A stretch of 64,000 bases of DNA, taken from assembly GCF_040675875.1 (NCBI RefSeq), contig NZ_JBEGII010000001.1, forward strand, positions 3,472,001 through 3,536,000, written 5' to 3'. This stretch comes from Microbacterium sp. LWO12-1.2. Its GTDB lineage: Bacteria > Actinomycetota > Actinomycetes > Actinomycetales > Microbacteriaceae. The notes beneath the pieces were generated by a model that did not search any database, was not told the DNA's origin, and saw nothing but the letters and a program-made list of their open reading frames with translations. Position numbers and translations under genes: made by a program. Positions 1 through 8,472 of the stretch are shown here, in pieces (positions within the stretch are counted from its first letter, which is position 1; each line of letters begins with the position of its first letter).

Positions 1-17
1 AGAGGCCCGCAGGCCGA

Positions 18-884
18 GTGACCAGGGTGCTCGCCCGACGCGAAGCGCGCGTGGCGTTCCTGTTCGTGCTCCCTGCCTTCCTCCTGTTCATCGCCTTCCG
101 CTTCGGACCGAGCATCGTCGGCGTCGCGCTGAGCCTGTTCGACTACGACATCACCGGCGAGATCGCCTGGCGCGGGCTCGACCACTTCCAGCGGCTCGTC
201 GCCGATCCGCTGTTCTGGCGGGCGATGGGCACCACGGTGATCTACACGGTCTTCGCCGTGCCGATCTCGCTCGTGCTCTCCACGGTGATGGCCCTGGGGG
301 TGCGCCGCGCCTTCCGCGGAGCCCGGTTCTTCCGCTCGATCTTCTTCCTCCCCGTCATCACCTCGCTGGTGCTCGCCGGGTCGATCTTCATCTGGATCTT
401 CTCCGCGAACGGCCCCTGGTCGGCGCTGATGTCACCGCTCGGGCTGGGCGGATCGTGGCTGGGCAGCACGGTCCTCGTCATCCCCGCCATCATCGTCGTC
501 GGTGTCTGGTCGCGATTCGGCTACGGCATGATGATCATGATCGCGGCCCTGCAGGACGTGCCGCGCGAGCTCGAGGAGGCCGCGCTGGTCGACGGCGCGA
601 ACGCCTGGCAGCGCTTCCGCTGGATCGTGCTCCCGTACCTGCGCCCGACCATCTTCTTCCTCGCGGTCATCGAGACGACCGCGGCCTTCCAGGTCTTCGA
701 CGTGATCTACGTGATGACCCAGGGCGGACCGGCCAACGCCAGCTACTCGCTCGTCTACCTGCTGTACGACCAGGGCTTCCGCTACTTCGACTACGGCTAC
801 GCGGCCGCCGTCGGTGTCGCGCTGTTCATCATGACCCTGGTCGTCGCCCTCATCCAGCGCCTCGTGATCGGAAAGCAGAAATGA
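18..884 (+). CDS. Carbohydrate ABC transporter permease, MalF/UgpA type
   Basis: Membrane subunit of a CUT1-family sugar importer. The 288-residue protein is almost entirely hydrophobic helices and carries the ATPase-docking loop EEAALVDGANAWQRFRWIV around residue 190. It pairs with the next permease, whose ATG overlaps this stop codon. The binding protein is presumably just upstream of the window; the shared ATPase may be encoded elsewhere, as is common for CUT1 systems in actinomycetes. The GTG at 18 is the first start inside the window, but the frame is open to the window edge and no good ribosome site is visible, so the true start may lie further left. Confidence 0.9.
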   Translation: MTRVLARREARVAFLFVLPAFLLFIAFRFGPSIVGVALSLFDYDITGEIAWRGLDHFQRLVADPLFWRAMGTTVIYTVFAVPISLVLSTVMALGVRRAFRGARFFRSIFFLPVITSLVLAGSIFIWIFSANGPWSALMSPLGLGGSWLGSTVLVIPAIIVVGVWSRFGYGMMIMIAALQDVPRELEEAALVDGANAWQRFRWIVLPYLRPTIFFLAVIETTAAFQVFDVIYVMTQGGPANASYSLVYLLYDQGFRYFDYGYAAAVGVALFIMTLVVALIQRLVIGKQK

Positions 885-1789
885 CCGCTCTCCTGCAGCC
901 GCCGTCCGCGACGAAGACTCCAGACGCTCCGTCGCCCTCGTCGAAGAAGCGCCGCTCGTTCCGTGCTCTGGAACCCACCGGCTGGGGCGTGGTGGTGCGC
1001 TGGATCTGGCTGAGCCTGGCCGGCATCCTCAGCTTCTTCCCCTTCTACGCCATGGTCGTGCTGAGTCTGAAGCCCGGCAAGGTCGTCGAGCTCCCCGGAT
1101 CGCTCCTGCCCTGGACCGACATCTCCTTCGATGCCTACGAGCAGGTGCTGGCGGGGCAGAACATCCTCGGATGGCTCGGCAACACCCTCATCTACTCGCT
1201 CGTCTCGGTCGTCGCCGTCCTCTTCCTCTCGGCGCTCGCCGGCTACGCCTTCGCCAAGAAGCGCTTCCGCGGCAAGGAGGTGATGTTCTGGTCGTTCCTG
1301 GCGATGGTCATGGTGCCGTTCCACGTCACCCTCATCCCGACGTTCATCCTGATGGCGAACCTCGGCGGCGTCGACACCTACTGGGGGCTGATCCTGCCCT
1401 CGCTCGCGAACGCGCAGGCGGTGTTCCTGATGCGGCAGTTCATCCAGGGCCTTCCCGACGAGTTGTTCGAGGCTGCACGCATCGACGGCGCCGGGGAGTT
1501 CCGCATCTTCCTGCGGATCGTGCTGCCGCTGTGCAAGCCGATCCTCGCGACTCTCGGGATCTTCGTGTTCCTGTGGCACTGGAACGACTTCCTGTGGCCG
1601 CTCATCATCGCGAAGTCCAACTCGATGTTCACACTCACCGTCGGCATCTCGTCGCTGCAGCAGCAGAACGTCCCGCTGAGCACCATGCTCGCCGGGTCCG
1701 TCGTCGCGCTGCTGCCGATCTTCCTCGCGTACCTCATCGCTCAGAGGTACGTGCAGGAAGGCGTCGCCGGTACCGGGATCAAGGGCTGA
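881..1789 (+). CDS. Carbohydrate ABC transporter permease, MalG/UgpE type
   Basis: Second membrane subunit of the same CUT1 sugar importer, 302 residues. The N-terminus is a hydrophilic tail of about 35 residues, followed by six predicted helices. The EAA loop ELFEAARIDGAGEFRIFLRI sits near residue 195 and the C-terminus is the usual short VAGTGIKG-type tail. The ATG overlaps the stop of the first permease by four bases, so translation is coupled. The following genes are catabolic enzymes in the same direction with short gaps, which suggests that the importer feeds them. Confidence 0.92.
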   Translation: MTALLQPPSATKTPDAPSPSSKKRRSFRALEPTGWGVVVRWIWLSLAGILSFFPFYAMVVLSLKPGKVVELPGSLLPWTDISFDAYEQVLAGQNILGWLGNTLIYSLVSVVAVLFLSALAGYAFAKKRFRGKEVMFWSFLAMVMVPFHVTLIPTFILMANLGGVDTYWGLILPSLANAQAVFLMRQFIQGLPDELFEAARIDGAGEFRIFLRIVLPLCKPILATLGIFVFLWHWNDFLWPLIIAKSNSMFTLTVGISSLQQQNVPLSTMLAGSVVALLPIFLAYLIAQRYVQEGVAGTGIKG

Positions 1790-1807
1790 GAAGAAGGGAA
1801 GCACGAC

Positions 1808-2860
1808 ATGACTCAGCACAGTTTCAGCACTCCGCACGACTTCGCGTCCGAAGCGGAACTCGAAGAGGCTCTCGCCACCCCGAGCCCCGGGCTGGTCGCT
1901 GACCTCGCCCGCGGAGCGGGCGACCTCGTGATCCTCGGCGCCGGCGGCAAGATGGGCCCGACGCTGGCGATGCTCGCCCGCCGCGGACTGGACGCCGCAG
2001 GCCGTCAGAGCGACACCGTCTACGCCGTCTCGCGTTTCGGAGACGCCGCGATCCGTGCGCGCCTGGAGGCCGCGGGGGTGAAGGTCGTCTCGTTCGACCT
2101 GATCGAGAACGACGACTTCTCGTCGCTGCCGGATGCCCCGAACGTCGTGTTCATGGTCGGCGCGAAGTTCGGAGCCGCCACCAACGCCTCGTGGGCGTGG
2201 GAGGTCAACGCCGCGCTGCCCGACCGAGTCGCCCGCCGCTACCGCGACAGTGCGATCTCGGTGCTCTCGACCGGCAACATCTACCCGTTCGTGCCCGCCT
2301 CCTCGGGTGGAGCATCCGAAGAGGTCGCCCCCGCTCCCATCGGCGAGTACGCGCAGTCCTGCCTCGGACGCGAGCGCGTCTTCGAGTTCGGCGCCCAGGA
2401 GCGCGGCACCAAGGTCGCGATCATCCGCCTGAACTATGCGGTCGACCTGCGCTACGGCGTGCTCGCCGATATCGGCAGCGCGGTGCACGCAGGGGAGCCC
2501 GTCTCGGTCGCGACCGCGAACGTCAACGTGATCTGGCAGGGCTACGCGAACGAGGTCGTGCTGCGCAGCCTGGTGCACGCGTCGACCGAGCCGTTCACGA
2601 TCAACCTCACCGGACCCGAGCTGCTGAGCGTCGAGTCGATCGCCCGCCGCTTCGGCACGCTGTTCGACCGCGAGGTCACGCTGGTCGACGAGCCGCTCCC
2701 GACCGCTCTGCTCAGCGACGCGCGCCGGTGCATGGCGCTGTTCGGCTACCCGGCTGTGCCCGCCGAGTCGCTCATCCGCATGCAGGCCGACTGGATCACG
2801 GGCGGTCTGCCGATGACGGCCAAGCCCACCAAGTGGGCCGTGCGGGACGGGAAGTTCTGA
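1808..2860 (+). CDS. NAD-dependent epimerase/dehydratase family protein
   Basis: Extended-SDR type Rossmann protein of 350 residues. The dinucleotide-binding glycine motif LGAGGKMG is near residue 44 and a GNIYPF segment fits the substrate side of the fold. It starts 18 bp after the permease gene, preceded by GAAGAAGGGAAG. Its stop overlaps the start of the aldolase-family gene. In sugar-acid clusters such proteins oxidise or epimerise a sugar or lactone. The substrate cannot be read from sequence alone. Confidence 0.8.
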   Translation: MTQHSFSTPHDFASEAELEEALATPSPGLVADLARGAGDLVILGAGGKMGPTLAMLARRGLDAAGRQSDTVYAVSRFGDAAIRARLEAAGVKVVSFDLIENDDFSSLPDAPNVVFMVGAKFGAATNASWAWEVNAALPDRVARRYRDSAISVLSTGNIYPFVPASSGGASEEVAPAPIGEYAQSCLGRERVFEFGAQERGTKVAIIRLNYAVDLRYGVLADIGSAVHAGEPVSVATANVNVIWQGYANEVVLRSLVHASTEPFTINLTGPELLSVESIARRFGTLFDREVTLVDEPLPTALLSDARRCMALFGYPAVPAESLIRMQADWITGGLPMTAKPTKWAVRDGKF

Positions 2861-3921
2861 TGCCCGTACCGACCCTGCGCCCTGAGGCTGCGGCGACCCT
2901 CGCGCGCGGCACGGTGATCCCGGCGCATCCGCTCGCACTCACTGCCGACCGTCGCCTCGACGAGCGTCGGCAGCGCGCCCTCACGCGGTACTACCTCGAC
3001 GCGGGCGCCGGCGGCATCGCGGTCGGGGTGCACACGACGCAGTTCGAGATCAGAGATCCGGAGCACGCACTGTTCGAACCGGTCCTCGCGCTCGCCGCGG
3101 AGGAGATGGATGCCCGCGCGAGCGCCGACGTCGTGCGCATCGCCGGCGTCACCGGAGACACGGCGCAGGCGGTGGCCGAGGCGGAGCTCGCTCGTGATCT
3201 CGGCTATGACGCGGTGCTCGTGAGCCCGCGGGTGGCCGGCGCCGATGAGCGTGCGCTGCTCGACCGCGCCCGCGCGGTGGGCGAGGTGCTCCCGGTGGTC
3301 GGCTTCTATCTGCAGACCGCGATCGGCGGCCCCGTGCTCGACCGCGAGTTCTGGCGCGAGTTCGCCTCGATTCCGGCCGTGGTCGCCGTGAAGGCCGCGC
3401 CGTTCGACCGCTACCGCACCCTCGAGCTGGTGCGCGGTGTCGCCGCCTCCGGCCGTGCCGACGAGATCGCCCTGTACACGGGCAACGACGACGCGATCGT
3501 CGCCGATCTGCTCTCGGAGTTCCACGTGGACTCCCCGTCCGGACCGCGCACGCTGCGCTTCGTCGGCGGGCTCCTCGGGCAGTGGGCGGTCGGCACCCGC
3601 GCCGCCGTCGCTCTGCTCGAACGTGCGCGCAGGTCGATGGAGGGTGACGCCGACGCCTACCGCGAGCTCGGACTCCTCGCCTCCGACATGGTCGACGTGA
3701 ACCAGGCGGTGTTCGACCCGGGCAACGACTTCAACGGGGTGATCGCCGGAGTGCACGAGATGCTCCGGCAGCAGGGGCTGCTCGAGGGCGTCTGGTGCCT
3801 CGACCCGGGAGAGGGGCTGTCGCCGGGGCAGGCCGAAGAGATCGCGCGCGTGCGTCAGGCCTACCCGGCGTTGAACGACGACGCCTTCATCGCCGAGAAC
3901 ATCGACGCCTGGCTGCGCTGA
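2860..3921 (+). CDS. Dihydrodipicolinate synthase (DapA) family aldolase/dehydratase
   Basis: A 353-residue TIM-barrel protein of the DapA/N-acetylneuraminate lyase family. The AGAGGIAVGVHTTQ segment near residue 48 matches the family's early barrel strand, and the VVAVKAAPFDRY segment near residue 175 holds the likely Schiff-base lysine. It overlaps the epimerase gene by one base and clusters with two dehydrogenases. Relatives act on 2-keto-3-deoxy sugar acids, so a retro-aldol or dehydratase step in sugar-acid breakdown is a reasonable inference. The longer upstream frame lies inside the epimerase gene and was not used. Confidence 0.8.
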   Translation: MPVPTLRPEAAATLARGTVIPAHPLALTADRRLDERRQRALTRYYLDAGAGGIAVGVHTTQFEIRDPEHALFEPVLALAAEEMDARASADVVRIAGVTGDTAQAVAEAELARDLGYDAVLVSPRVAGADERALLDRARAVGEVLPVVGFYLQTAIGGPVLDREFWREFASIPAVVAVKAAPFDRYRTLELVRGVAASGRADEIALYTGNDDAIVADLLSEFHVDSPSGPRTLRFVGGLLGQWAVGTRAAVALLERARRSMEGDADAYRELGLLASDMVDVNQAVFDPGNDFNGVIAGVHEMLRQQGLLEGVWCLDPGEGLSPGQAEEIARVRQAYPALNDDAFIAENIDAWLR

Positions 3922-3941
3922 CCTGAACCGAGAGGGATGAC

Positions 3942-4943
3942 ATGAGTGCACCGCGCATCGTCGCCGTGGTCTCCGCGGAGCTCTTCACGGAGTTCTTCTC
4001 GGATGCCGACACCGAGCGGCTCCACGCCCTCGCCGCGCTGGCGGGCGGATCGTTCGTGCGCGTCGACCGCCTGGCCGACGCCGCGCTCGACGAGGCCCGC
4101 ATCGTCATCACCAGCTGGGGCATCGCACCGTTCGACGCGGTCACGCTGTCGACTCTGCCGCAGTTGCAGCTCGTGGCGCACACCGGCGCATCGCTCAAGG
4201 CCTTCGTGACCGAGGAGCTGTTCGACCGGGGCGTCGTCGTGACCCAGGCGGGCGCGGCGATGGCGCGCCCGGTGGCCGAGGTGTCGCTGACGTTCACGCT
4301 CGCGCTGCTGCACCGCGTGCCCGAGATGCACAACGCGCTGCGCGAGGGCGAAGGCTGGTACGACGCCGAGGGTGCGGGCGTGCAGCACGAGATCTTGGGC
4401 GCGCCGATCGCCGTGATCGGAGCCTCCCGCACCGGACGCGCCTACCTCGCGCTGATCCGCGCGCTCGGCGCCGAACCGCTGCTGGTCGACCCCACGCTCG
4501 ACCCGGCGGCGGCCGCCGAGCTCGGTGCCGAACTGGTCCCGCTCGATGAGGCGCTGCGCCGCGCGCAGATCGTCGCGGTGCATGCGCCGACCCTGCCGGA
4601 GACGCACCACCTGATCGGTCTCCGCGAGTTGGCGCTGATGCGCGACGGCGCGGGTCTGGTCAACACGGCGCGGTCGTGGCTGGTCGACGAGCAGGCGCTG
4701 ATCGAGGAACTCCGCACGGGGCGCCTGAGCGCAGCGATCGACGTGTTCGACGAGGAGCCGTTCGCCGCCGACCACCCCTTCCGTTCCCTTCCCGGCGTGC
4801 TGCTCACCCCGCACCGCGCGGCAGGCACGGCGGAGGGCCGGCGTCGACAGGGGCATATCGTGGCCGACGAGGTCGCCGCCTTCATCGAGGGCCGCCCGCT
4901 CGTGCACGCGATCGATCGCGACCAGCTGTCCTCCATGGCATGA
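3942..4943 (+). CDS. D-isomer-specific 2-hydroxyacid dehydrogenase
   Basis: NAD(P)-dependent reductase/dehydrogenase of 333 residues. The Rossmann segment AVIGASRTGRAYL near residue 150 is a variant of GxGxxG. The catalytic residues are visible in order: Arg in NTARSWLVD, Glu in FDEEPF and His in LTPHRAAGT. An AGAGGGATGAC ribosome site precedes the ATG. It lies 20 bp after the DapA-family gene and overlaps the next oxidoreductase. It probably interconverts a 2-keto acid and a 2-hydroxy acid in the same pathway. Confidence 0.85.
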   Translation: MSAPRIVAVVSAELFTEFFSDADTERLHALAALAGGSFVRVDRLADAALDEARIVITSWGIAPFDAVTLSTLPQLQLVAHTGASLKAFVTEELFDRGVVVTQAGAAMARPVAEVSLTFTLALLHRVPEMHNALREGEGWYDAEGAGVQHEILGAPIAVIGASRTGRAYLALIRALGAEPLLVDPTLDPAAAAELGAELVPLDEALRRAQIVAVHAPTLPETHHLIGLRELALMRDGAGLVNTARSWLVDEQALIEELRTGRLSAAIDVFDEEPFAADHPFRSLPGVLLTPHRAAGTAEGRRRQGHIVADEVAAFIEGRPLVHAIDRDQLSSMA

Positions 4944-6052
4944 TCGGCTCAGGGCTGCGCGTCGCATTCGCGGGGCTCGCGCACTCGCATCCCTCGACGG
5001 ATGCCGCCAACGTGCGCGCCCTCGGAGCCGAGGTCGTGGCCGTGCACGACACGGATGCGCACGCGAGCGCCGAGTTCGCGCTGCGCTTCGGCGGGGCCGC
5101 TGTGGGGTCGATGCAGGAGCTGCGTGCATTGCGCCCCGACCTCCTGATCGCGACGCCCCGGACGCAGGAGGTCGTGTCGCTCCTGGAGGCGCTCTCGGCC
5201 GATGCCGCCGATGCGCCGGTGTTCGTCAACAAGGTGATCGCCGCGACCGCCGGTCAGCTCGCCGCGTGCGACCGCGCGATCGCTGCGGGCCGAAGCGCCG
5301 TCGGCACGAGCTCGCCCCTGCGGTTCGCCCCGGCGCTCACGGCCTTCGCCGCGCAGGTCGCTGCGGCCGAGGTGCTGAGCATCCGCGTGCGCGCGCAGCA
5401 CGACAACGCGGCGTTCCAGCTGCCGGGGCGGCGCTGGCAGGACGACCCTCGTCTCGGCGGAGGGACCCTGGTGACGGTCGGGGTGCACGCCTGGGAGATG
5501 CTCGACGTCGTGCTCCCCGGAGCGGAGTTGCACGCCGCACGCGGGTGGACCCGTCGAAGCGCCGGATCGACCACGCGCTCGGAAGACGTTGCGGGGGTCA
5601 GCGGGGCGCTGCGCGTCGCAGGGCGGGCGGATGACGTGCCGGTGGAGGTTCTGGTGAGCGGGGTGCCCGGCCCTGACGCCTACTCCGTCGAGGTGGTCAC
5701 GGCCGCCGGCATCCGCTCGGTCGTGCTGCCGACGGAGGACCCGAACGAATCGCTCGGTTTCCACGGCCTCGTCGGTGCGCTGCTCGGTGCCGCCGCGCAG
5801 GGAGAGGTCGTGGCGCCGTGGGCGCGGGCGCGCACGGTGGTGGCGAACACGATCCGCGCGGCCGAAGCGGCGCGCGCTCAGGCCTCCTGGGTCTCTGAGC
5901 CTGTGGCCTCCTGGGTCCCTGAGCCTGTCGAAGGGCCGCCCCGCCCCTGGGTCCCTGAGCCTGTCGAAGGGCCGCCCCGCCCCTGGGTCCCTGAGCCTGT
6001 CGAAGGGCCGCCCCGCCCCTGGGTCCCTGAGCCTGTCGAAGGGCCGCCCTGA
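4940..6052 (+). CDS. Gfo/Idh/MocA-family oxidoreductase with repeat-extended C-terminus
   Basis: NAD(P)-dependent sugar oxidoreductase of 370 residues. The N-terminus RVAFAGLAHSHP is the Rossmann start, although the usual EKP motif reads VNKV. Its ATG overlaps the upstream stop by four bases. The last 50 or so residues are unlike the family. They consist of nearly four copies of a 12-residue unit (WVPEPVEGPPRP) encoded by 36-bp tandem DNA repeats, preceded by a shorter degenerate copy. The stop codon falls in the final unit. The enzyme domain probably ends near DNA position 5885 and the tail is repeat-derived. Confidence 0.8.
   Translation: MIGSGLRVAFAGLAHSHPSTDAANVRALGAEVVAVHDTDAHASAEFALRFGGAAVGSMQELRALRPDLLIATPRTQEVVSLLEALSADAADAPVFVNKVIAATAGQLAACDRAIAAGRSAVGTSSPLRFAPALTAFAAQVAAAEVLSIRVRAQHDNAAFQLPGRRWQDDPRLGGGTLVTVGVHAWEMLDVVLPGAELHAARGWTRRSAGSTTRSEDVAGVSGALRVAGRADDVPVEVLVSGVPGPDAYSVEVVTAAGIRSVVLPTEDPNESLGFHGLVGALLGAAAQGEVVAPWARARTVVANTIRAAEAARAQASWVSEPVASWVPEPVEGPPRPWVPEPVEGPPRPWVPEPVEGPPRPWVPEPVEGPP
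5888..6049 (+). repeat. 36-bp in-frame tandem repeats (about 3.8 copies plus a half copy)
   Basis: The unit reads TGGGTCCCTGAGCCTGTCG followed by a GC-rich 17-base remainder. Full units start at 5912, 5948, 5984 and 6020, and a degenerate one starts at 5888. The copies are almost identical. The core CCTGAGCCTGTCGAAGG resembles short dispersed repeats that I recall from actinomycete and sphingomonad genomes (not checked). Because 36 is a multiple of three, the array stays in frame and lengthens the upstream enzyme. Confidence 0.9.
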
Positions 6053-6192
6053 CTTCGCCGCGACCGCAAGGAACGAGCGTCCGAGCATCCGCTCGGAGAC
6101 AGAACTGGGGATCTGGGGACTGACCGGACAACGCGTCCCGACCGGAAGGGCGGGCGCACGACCGCGGCGACGATGCCGCAAGGAGGATCACC

Positions 6193-8340
6193 ATGACGTA
6201 TCAGGAGAACACCGACACCGCGGCGCTTCGCAGCCGTCGGATGCTGCTCGCCGGATTCGGTGCCGCGGCGCTGGGCGGAGTCGCTGCGGTCGCCACGACC
6301 GCGCCCGCACAGGCGGCCGGACCCCGCGTGCCGCAGAGCTCTGCGGGCTCGAAGGCGGTCGCACGAGCAGGCACGGCGTCCGACCTCGCGACGCTCAAGG
6401 GCAAGGCCGGCGACCTCGTGCGCACGGCCGGCTATGCGACCGCCGGTGACGGCGGCGACGGGCTGTACCGCTTCGTCAAGAAGGATGCGCCGGCCGTGAA
6501 CGGTGGAACCGTGCTCGCCGCCCGCAAGGAGGGTGTGTGGGTGCTCGTGCATGCGGGAGTCGTGGACTTCCGGCAGTTCGGCATCGCCGACGCCTCGACG
6601 CCGGCCGATGACGCCCTCGACGCCATGGTGGGCGATGCCACGATCCATCGGATCGAGGCGCACACCGACCTGAACTTCGTGCGCCGCCACCGTTTCACGC
6701 GCTCGAACCTCGCGTTCGACTTCGGCAACCACCTCATGACGACCGAGGGGATCGAGAACGCGCCGAAGGACGATCCCTTCGCGGCGGTCATGTTCTTCCG
6801 CGGCGAGGTGACCGATGACGTGCAGGAGGCGCGTCTCGGTGAGAACGTGCCCGATCTGGCCGACATCTTCCCAGTCGCGGACTCCTCGTTCTTCTCGGTG
6901 GGCACCTGGTACGCCGCCGAGGTCAACGGGCTGTCGGGCCGCTGGGAGCGCGAGCTGCAGCGCCTGGTGCAGGTGACGCAGATCGTCGACGGCACGCACA
7001 TCCGCGTCAACTACAAGAACGGCTGGCCGCTCGGCAAGGACCGCACCATCACGTGGCGCCGGGTGGTGCCGGTGCAGGACATCACGGTGTCGAACCTGAA
7101 GTTCCTCGGCACGGGGACCGATGAGTACACCGGGTCCCACCCGCTGGCCTTCGAGTACGCGGTGCGCTGCGACGTCGACCACATCGACGGCACCGGCACG
7201 TTCTGGCCGCTCATCCAGCGCCGGTGGAACACCTACTACTCGACCGTGAGCTGCACGCTGAAGAACCCGACCTCGGTCACCTGGGGCGGTGCTGGCTACC
7301 TGACGCAGCAGATCTACTGCCTCTACGGCTACGTCGCCAACTGCCACACCGCGAATGCGCGGCACCTGAACGACTTCACCGCGAGCGCCTACTGCCTGGT
7401 CGAGAACTGCCACGGCGACGGTGACGACCAGGGGCCGTTCGTAACGCACGGACAGTACGAGCACGACCTCACCTACACGGGCAACTCCGGGCTCATGACG
7501 TTCGCGAACTCCGGCGCCGCCTGGGGCTCGGCGGCCAAGCGCATCACGGTGCGCAAGCACGTGTGCTCGTGGTTCGTGGCACGCGTGCGCATCACCGACC
7601 TGACCCTCGAGGACGTGCAGGTGATCGGCAAGCCCTCGCTCGCAGGTTCCGGGATGCTGTGGATCAACGCCGACGGTGCGCAGCTGCGCGGATGCACGGC
7701 ATCCGACACGCTCATCATCACGCAGGCATCCGACAACTCGGCGCGGCCGACCGTGATCGCCGACTCGCACTTCACGTTCGTCGCGCCGGGGGAGCTCACA
7801 AACGCCACCGTGAAGACGCCGGTGACCTTCGTGGACACGGTGCTGAGCGGGGTCGGCGGCATGAAGATCGCGGGTGCGGGAGCGGTCACCTTCCGCGGCT
7901 CGACCCTGACCGCAGCAGAGGATGCCGGACCTGTGGTGTCGTCGTCGGAGCGGCTGCGGTTCGAGGGCTCCACGCTGCGGAACACCCGGATCGCGGCGGC
8001 GCGCGGCGAGACGCAGGCGGTCGAGATCGCGGGCTCGGATGTCGCGATCAAGGGCGGCACCGGGATCTCGCGCACCGGGAGCGGGGCGCTGCACCTGACG
8101 CTGTCCGACAGCACCTTCCGCGCGGAGGGCGCGGCCACCCACGTCGCGGTGAAGACCGGCGTCACGCACTACCGTGCCGTGGGCAACCGCTTCGAGGGCG
8201 GGGCGGTCGAGCTCGCCGACGGTGCGTTCGGAGCGGAGTCCACCCTGCTGCACACCGGCAACGTCGAGTCCGGCGTCACCCGCACCGCGTTCCCCGCCGA
8301 AGGCGACCGCGTGGTCGACACCGCGAACCTCGTGGTCTGA
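6193..8340 (+). CDS. Tat-exported right-handed beta-helix protein (putative polysaccharide lyase or glycosidase)
   Basis: Secreted protein of 715 residues. The N-terminus has a twin-arginine signal (RSRRMLLAGFG, then an Ala-rich stretch ending near AQAA at residues 42-45). A GDLVRTAGYATAGDGGDGLY segment at about residue 75 is typical of proteins that precede a parallel beta-helix. The rest is Asn/Thr/Gly-rich with repeated short strands such as LRGCTASDTLI and FEGSTLRNTRI, as in pectate-lyase-like folds. AAGGAGGATCACC gives a strong ribosome site. As the last gene of the sugar cluster it may release the substrate that the cluster imports. The exact activity is not recognisable. Confidence 0.75.
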   Translation: MTYQENTDTAALRSRRMLLAGFGAAALGGVAAVATTAPAQAAGPRVPQSSAGSKAVARAGTASDLATLKGKAGDLVRTAGYATAGDGGDGLYRFVKKDAPAVNGGTVLAARKEGVWVLVHAGVVDFRQFGIADASTPADDALDAMVGDATIHRIEAHTDLNFVRRHRFTRSNLAFDFGNHLMTTEGIENAPKDDPFAAVMFFRGEVTDDVQEARLGENVPDLADIFPVADSSFFSVGTWYAAEVNGLSGRWERELQRLVQVTQIVDGTHIRVNYKNGWPLGKDRTITWRRVVPVQDITVSNLKFLGTGTDEYTGSHPLAFEYAVRCDVDHIDGTGTFWPLIQRRWNTYYSTVSCTLKNPTSVTWGGAGYLTQQIYCLYGYVANCHTANARHLNDFTASAYCLVENCHGDGDDQGPFVTHGQYEHDLTYTGNSGLMTFANSGAAWGSAAKRITVRKHVCSWFVARVRITDLTLEDVQVIGKPSLAGSGMLWINADGAQLRGCTASDTLIITQASDNSARPTVIADSHFTFVAPGELTNATVKTPVTFVDTVLSGVGGMKIAGAGAVTFRGSTLTAAEDAGPVVSSSERLRFEGSTLRNTRIAAARGETQAVEIAGSDVAIKGGTGISRTGSGALHLTLSDSTFRAEGAATHVAVKTGVTHYRAVGNRFEGGAVELADGAFGAESTLLHTGNVESGVTRTAFPAEGDRVVDTANLVV

Positions 8341-8380
8341 GCCGCGCTGCCCCTGCCCCGACACTCGCCTCGCACGTTCC

Positions 8381-8447
8381 GACGGAGAACTCCCGTTCTG
8401 CAGGACCATATGCCGATTCGGCACCTGCAGAACGGGAGTTCTCCGTC
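8381..8447. terminator. Long perfect hairpin, likely bidirectional terminator
   Basis: Two 24-base arms (8381-8404 and 8424-8447) are perfect inverted repeats. The 19-base loop itself contains the palindrome TGCCGATTCGGCA (8411-8423). It lies about 40 bp after the beta-helix gene. Before the IS insertion it also lay just downstream of the convergent SDR gene, so it would have ended both. There is no U-tract, as is usual in this group. A dispersed repeat element is an alternative. Confidence 0.6.
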
Positions 8448-8472
8448 GATTCGTGAGCGGGGAAGTGGGTGG

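Noticed and set aside
797..2938. 713-codon open frame on the minus strand
   Set aside because: It lies opposite two strongly supported genes (permease and epimerase), is Arg/Asp/His-rich nonsense in composition, and is a typical high-GC antisense artefact.
5888..6052. Regular repeats that could suggest a CRISPR array
   Set aside because: The 36-bp units are directly adjacent with no unique spacers, and no cas genes are present.
5878..8424. 848-codon open frame on the minus strand across the beta-helix gene
   Set aside because: It reads through the tandem repeats and opposite the Tat-exported protein, with no homology or ribosome site. A shadow frame.
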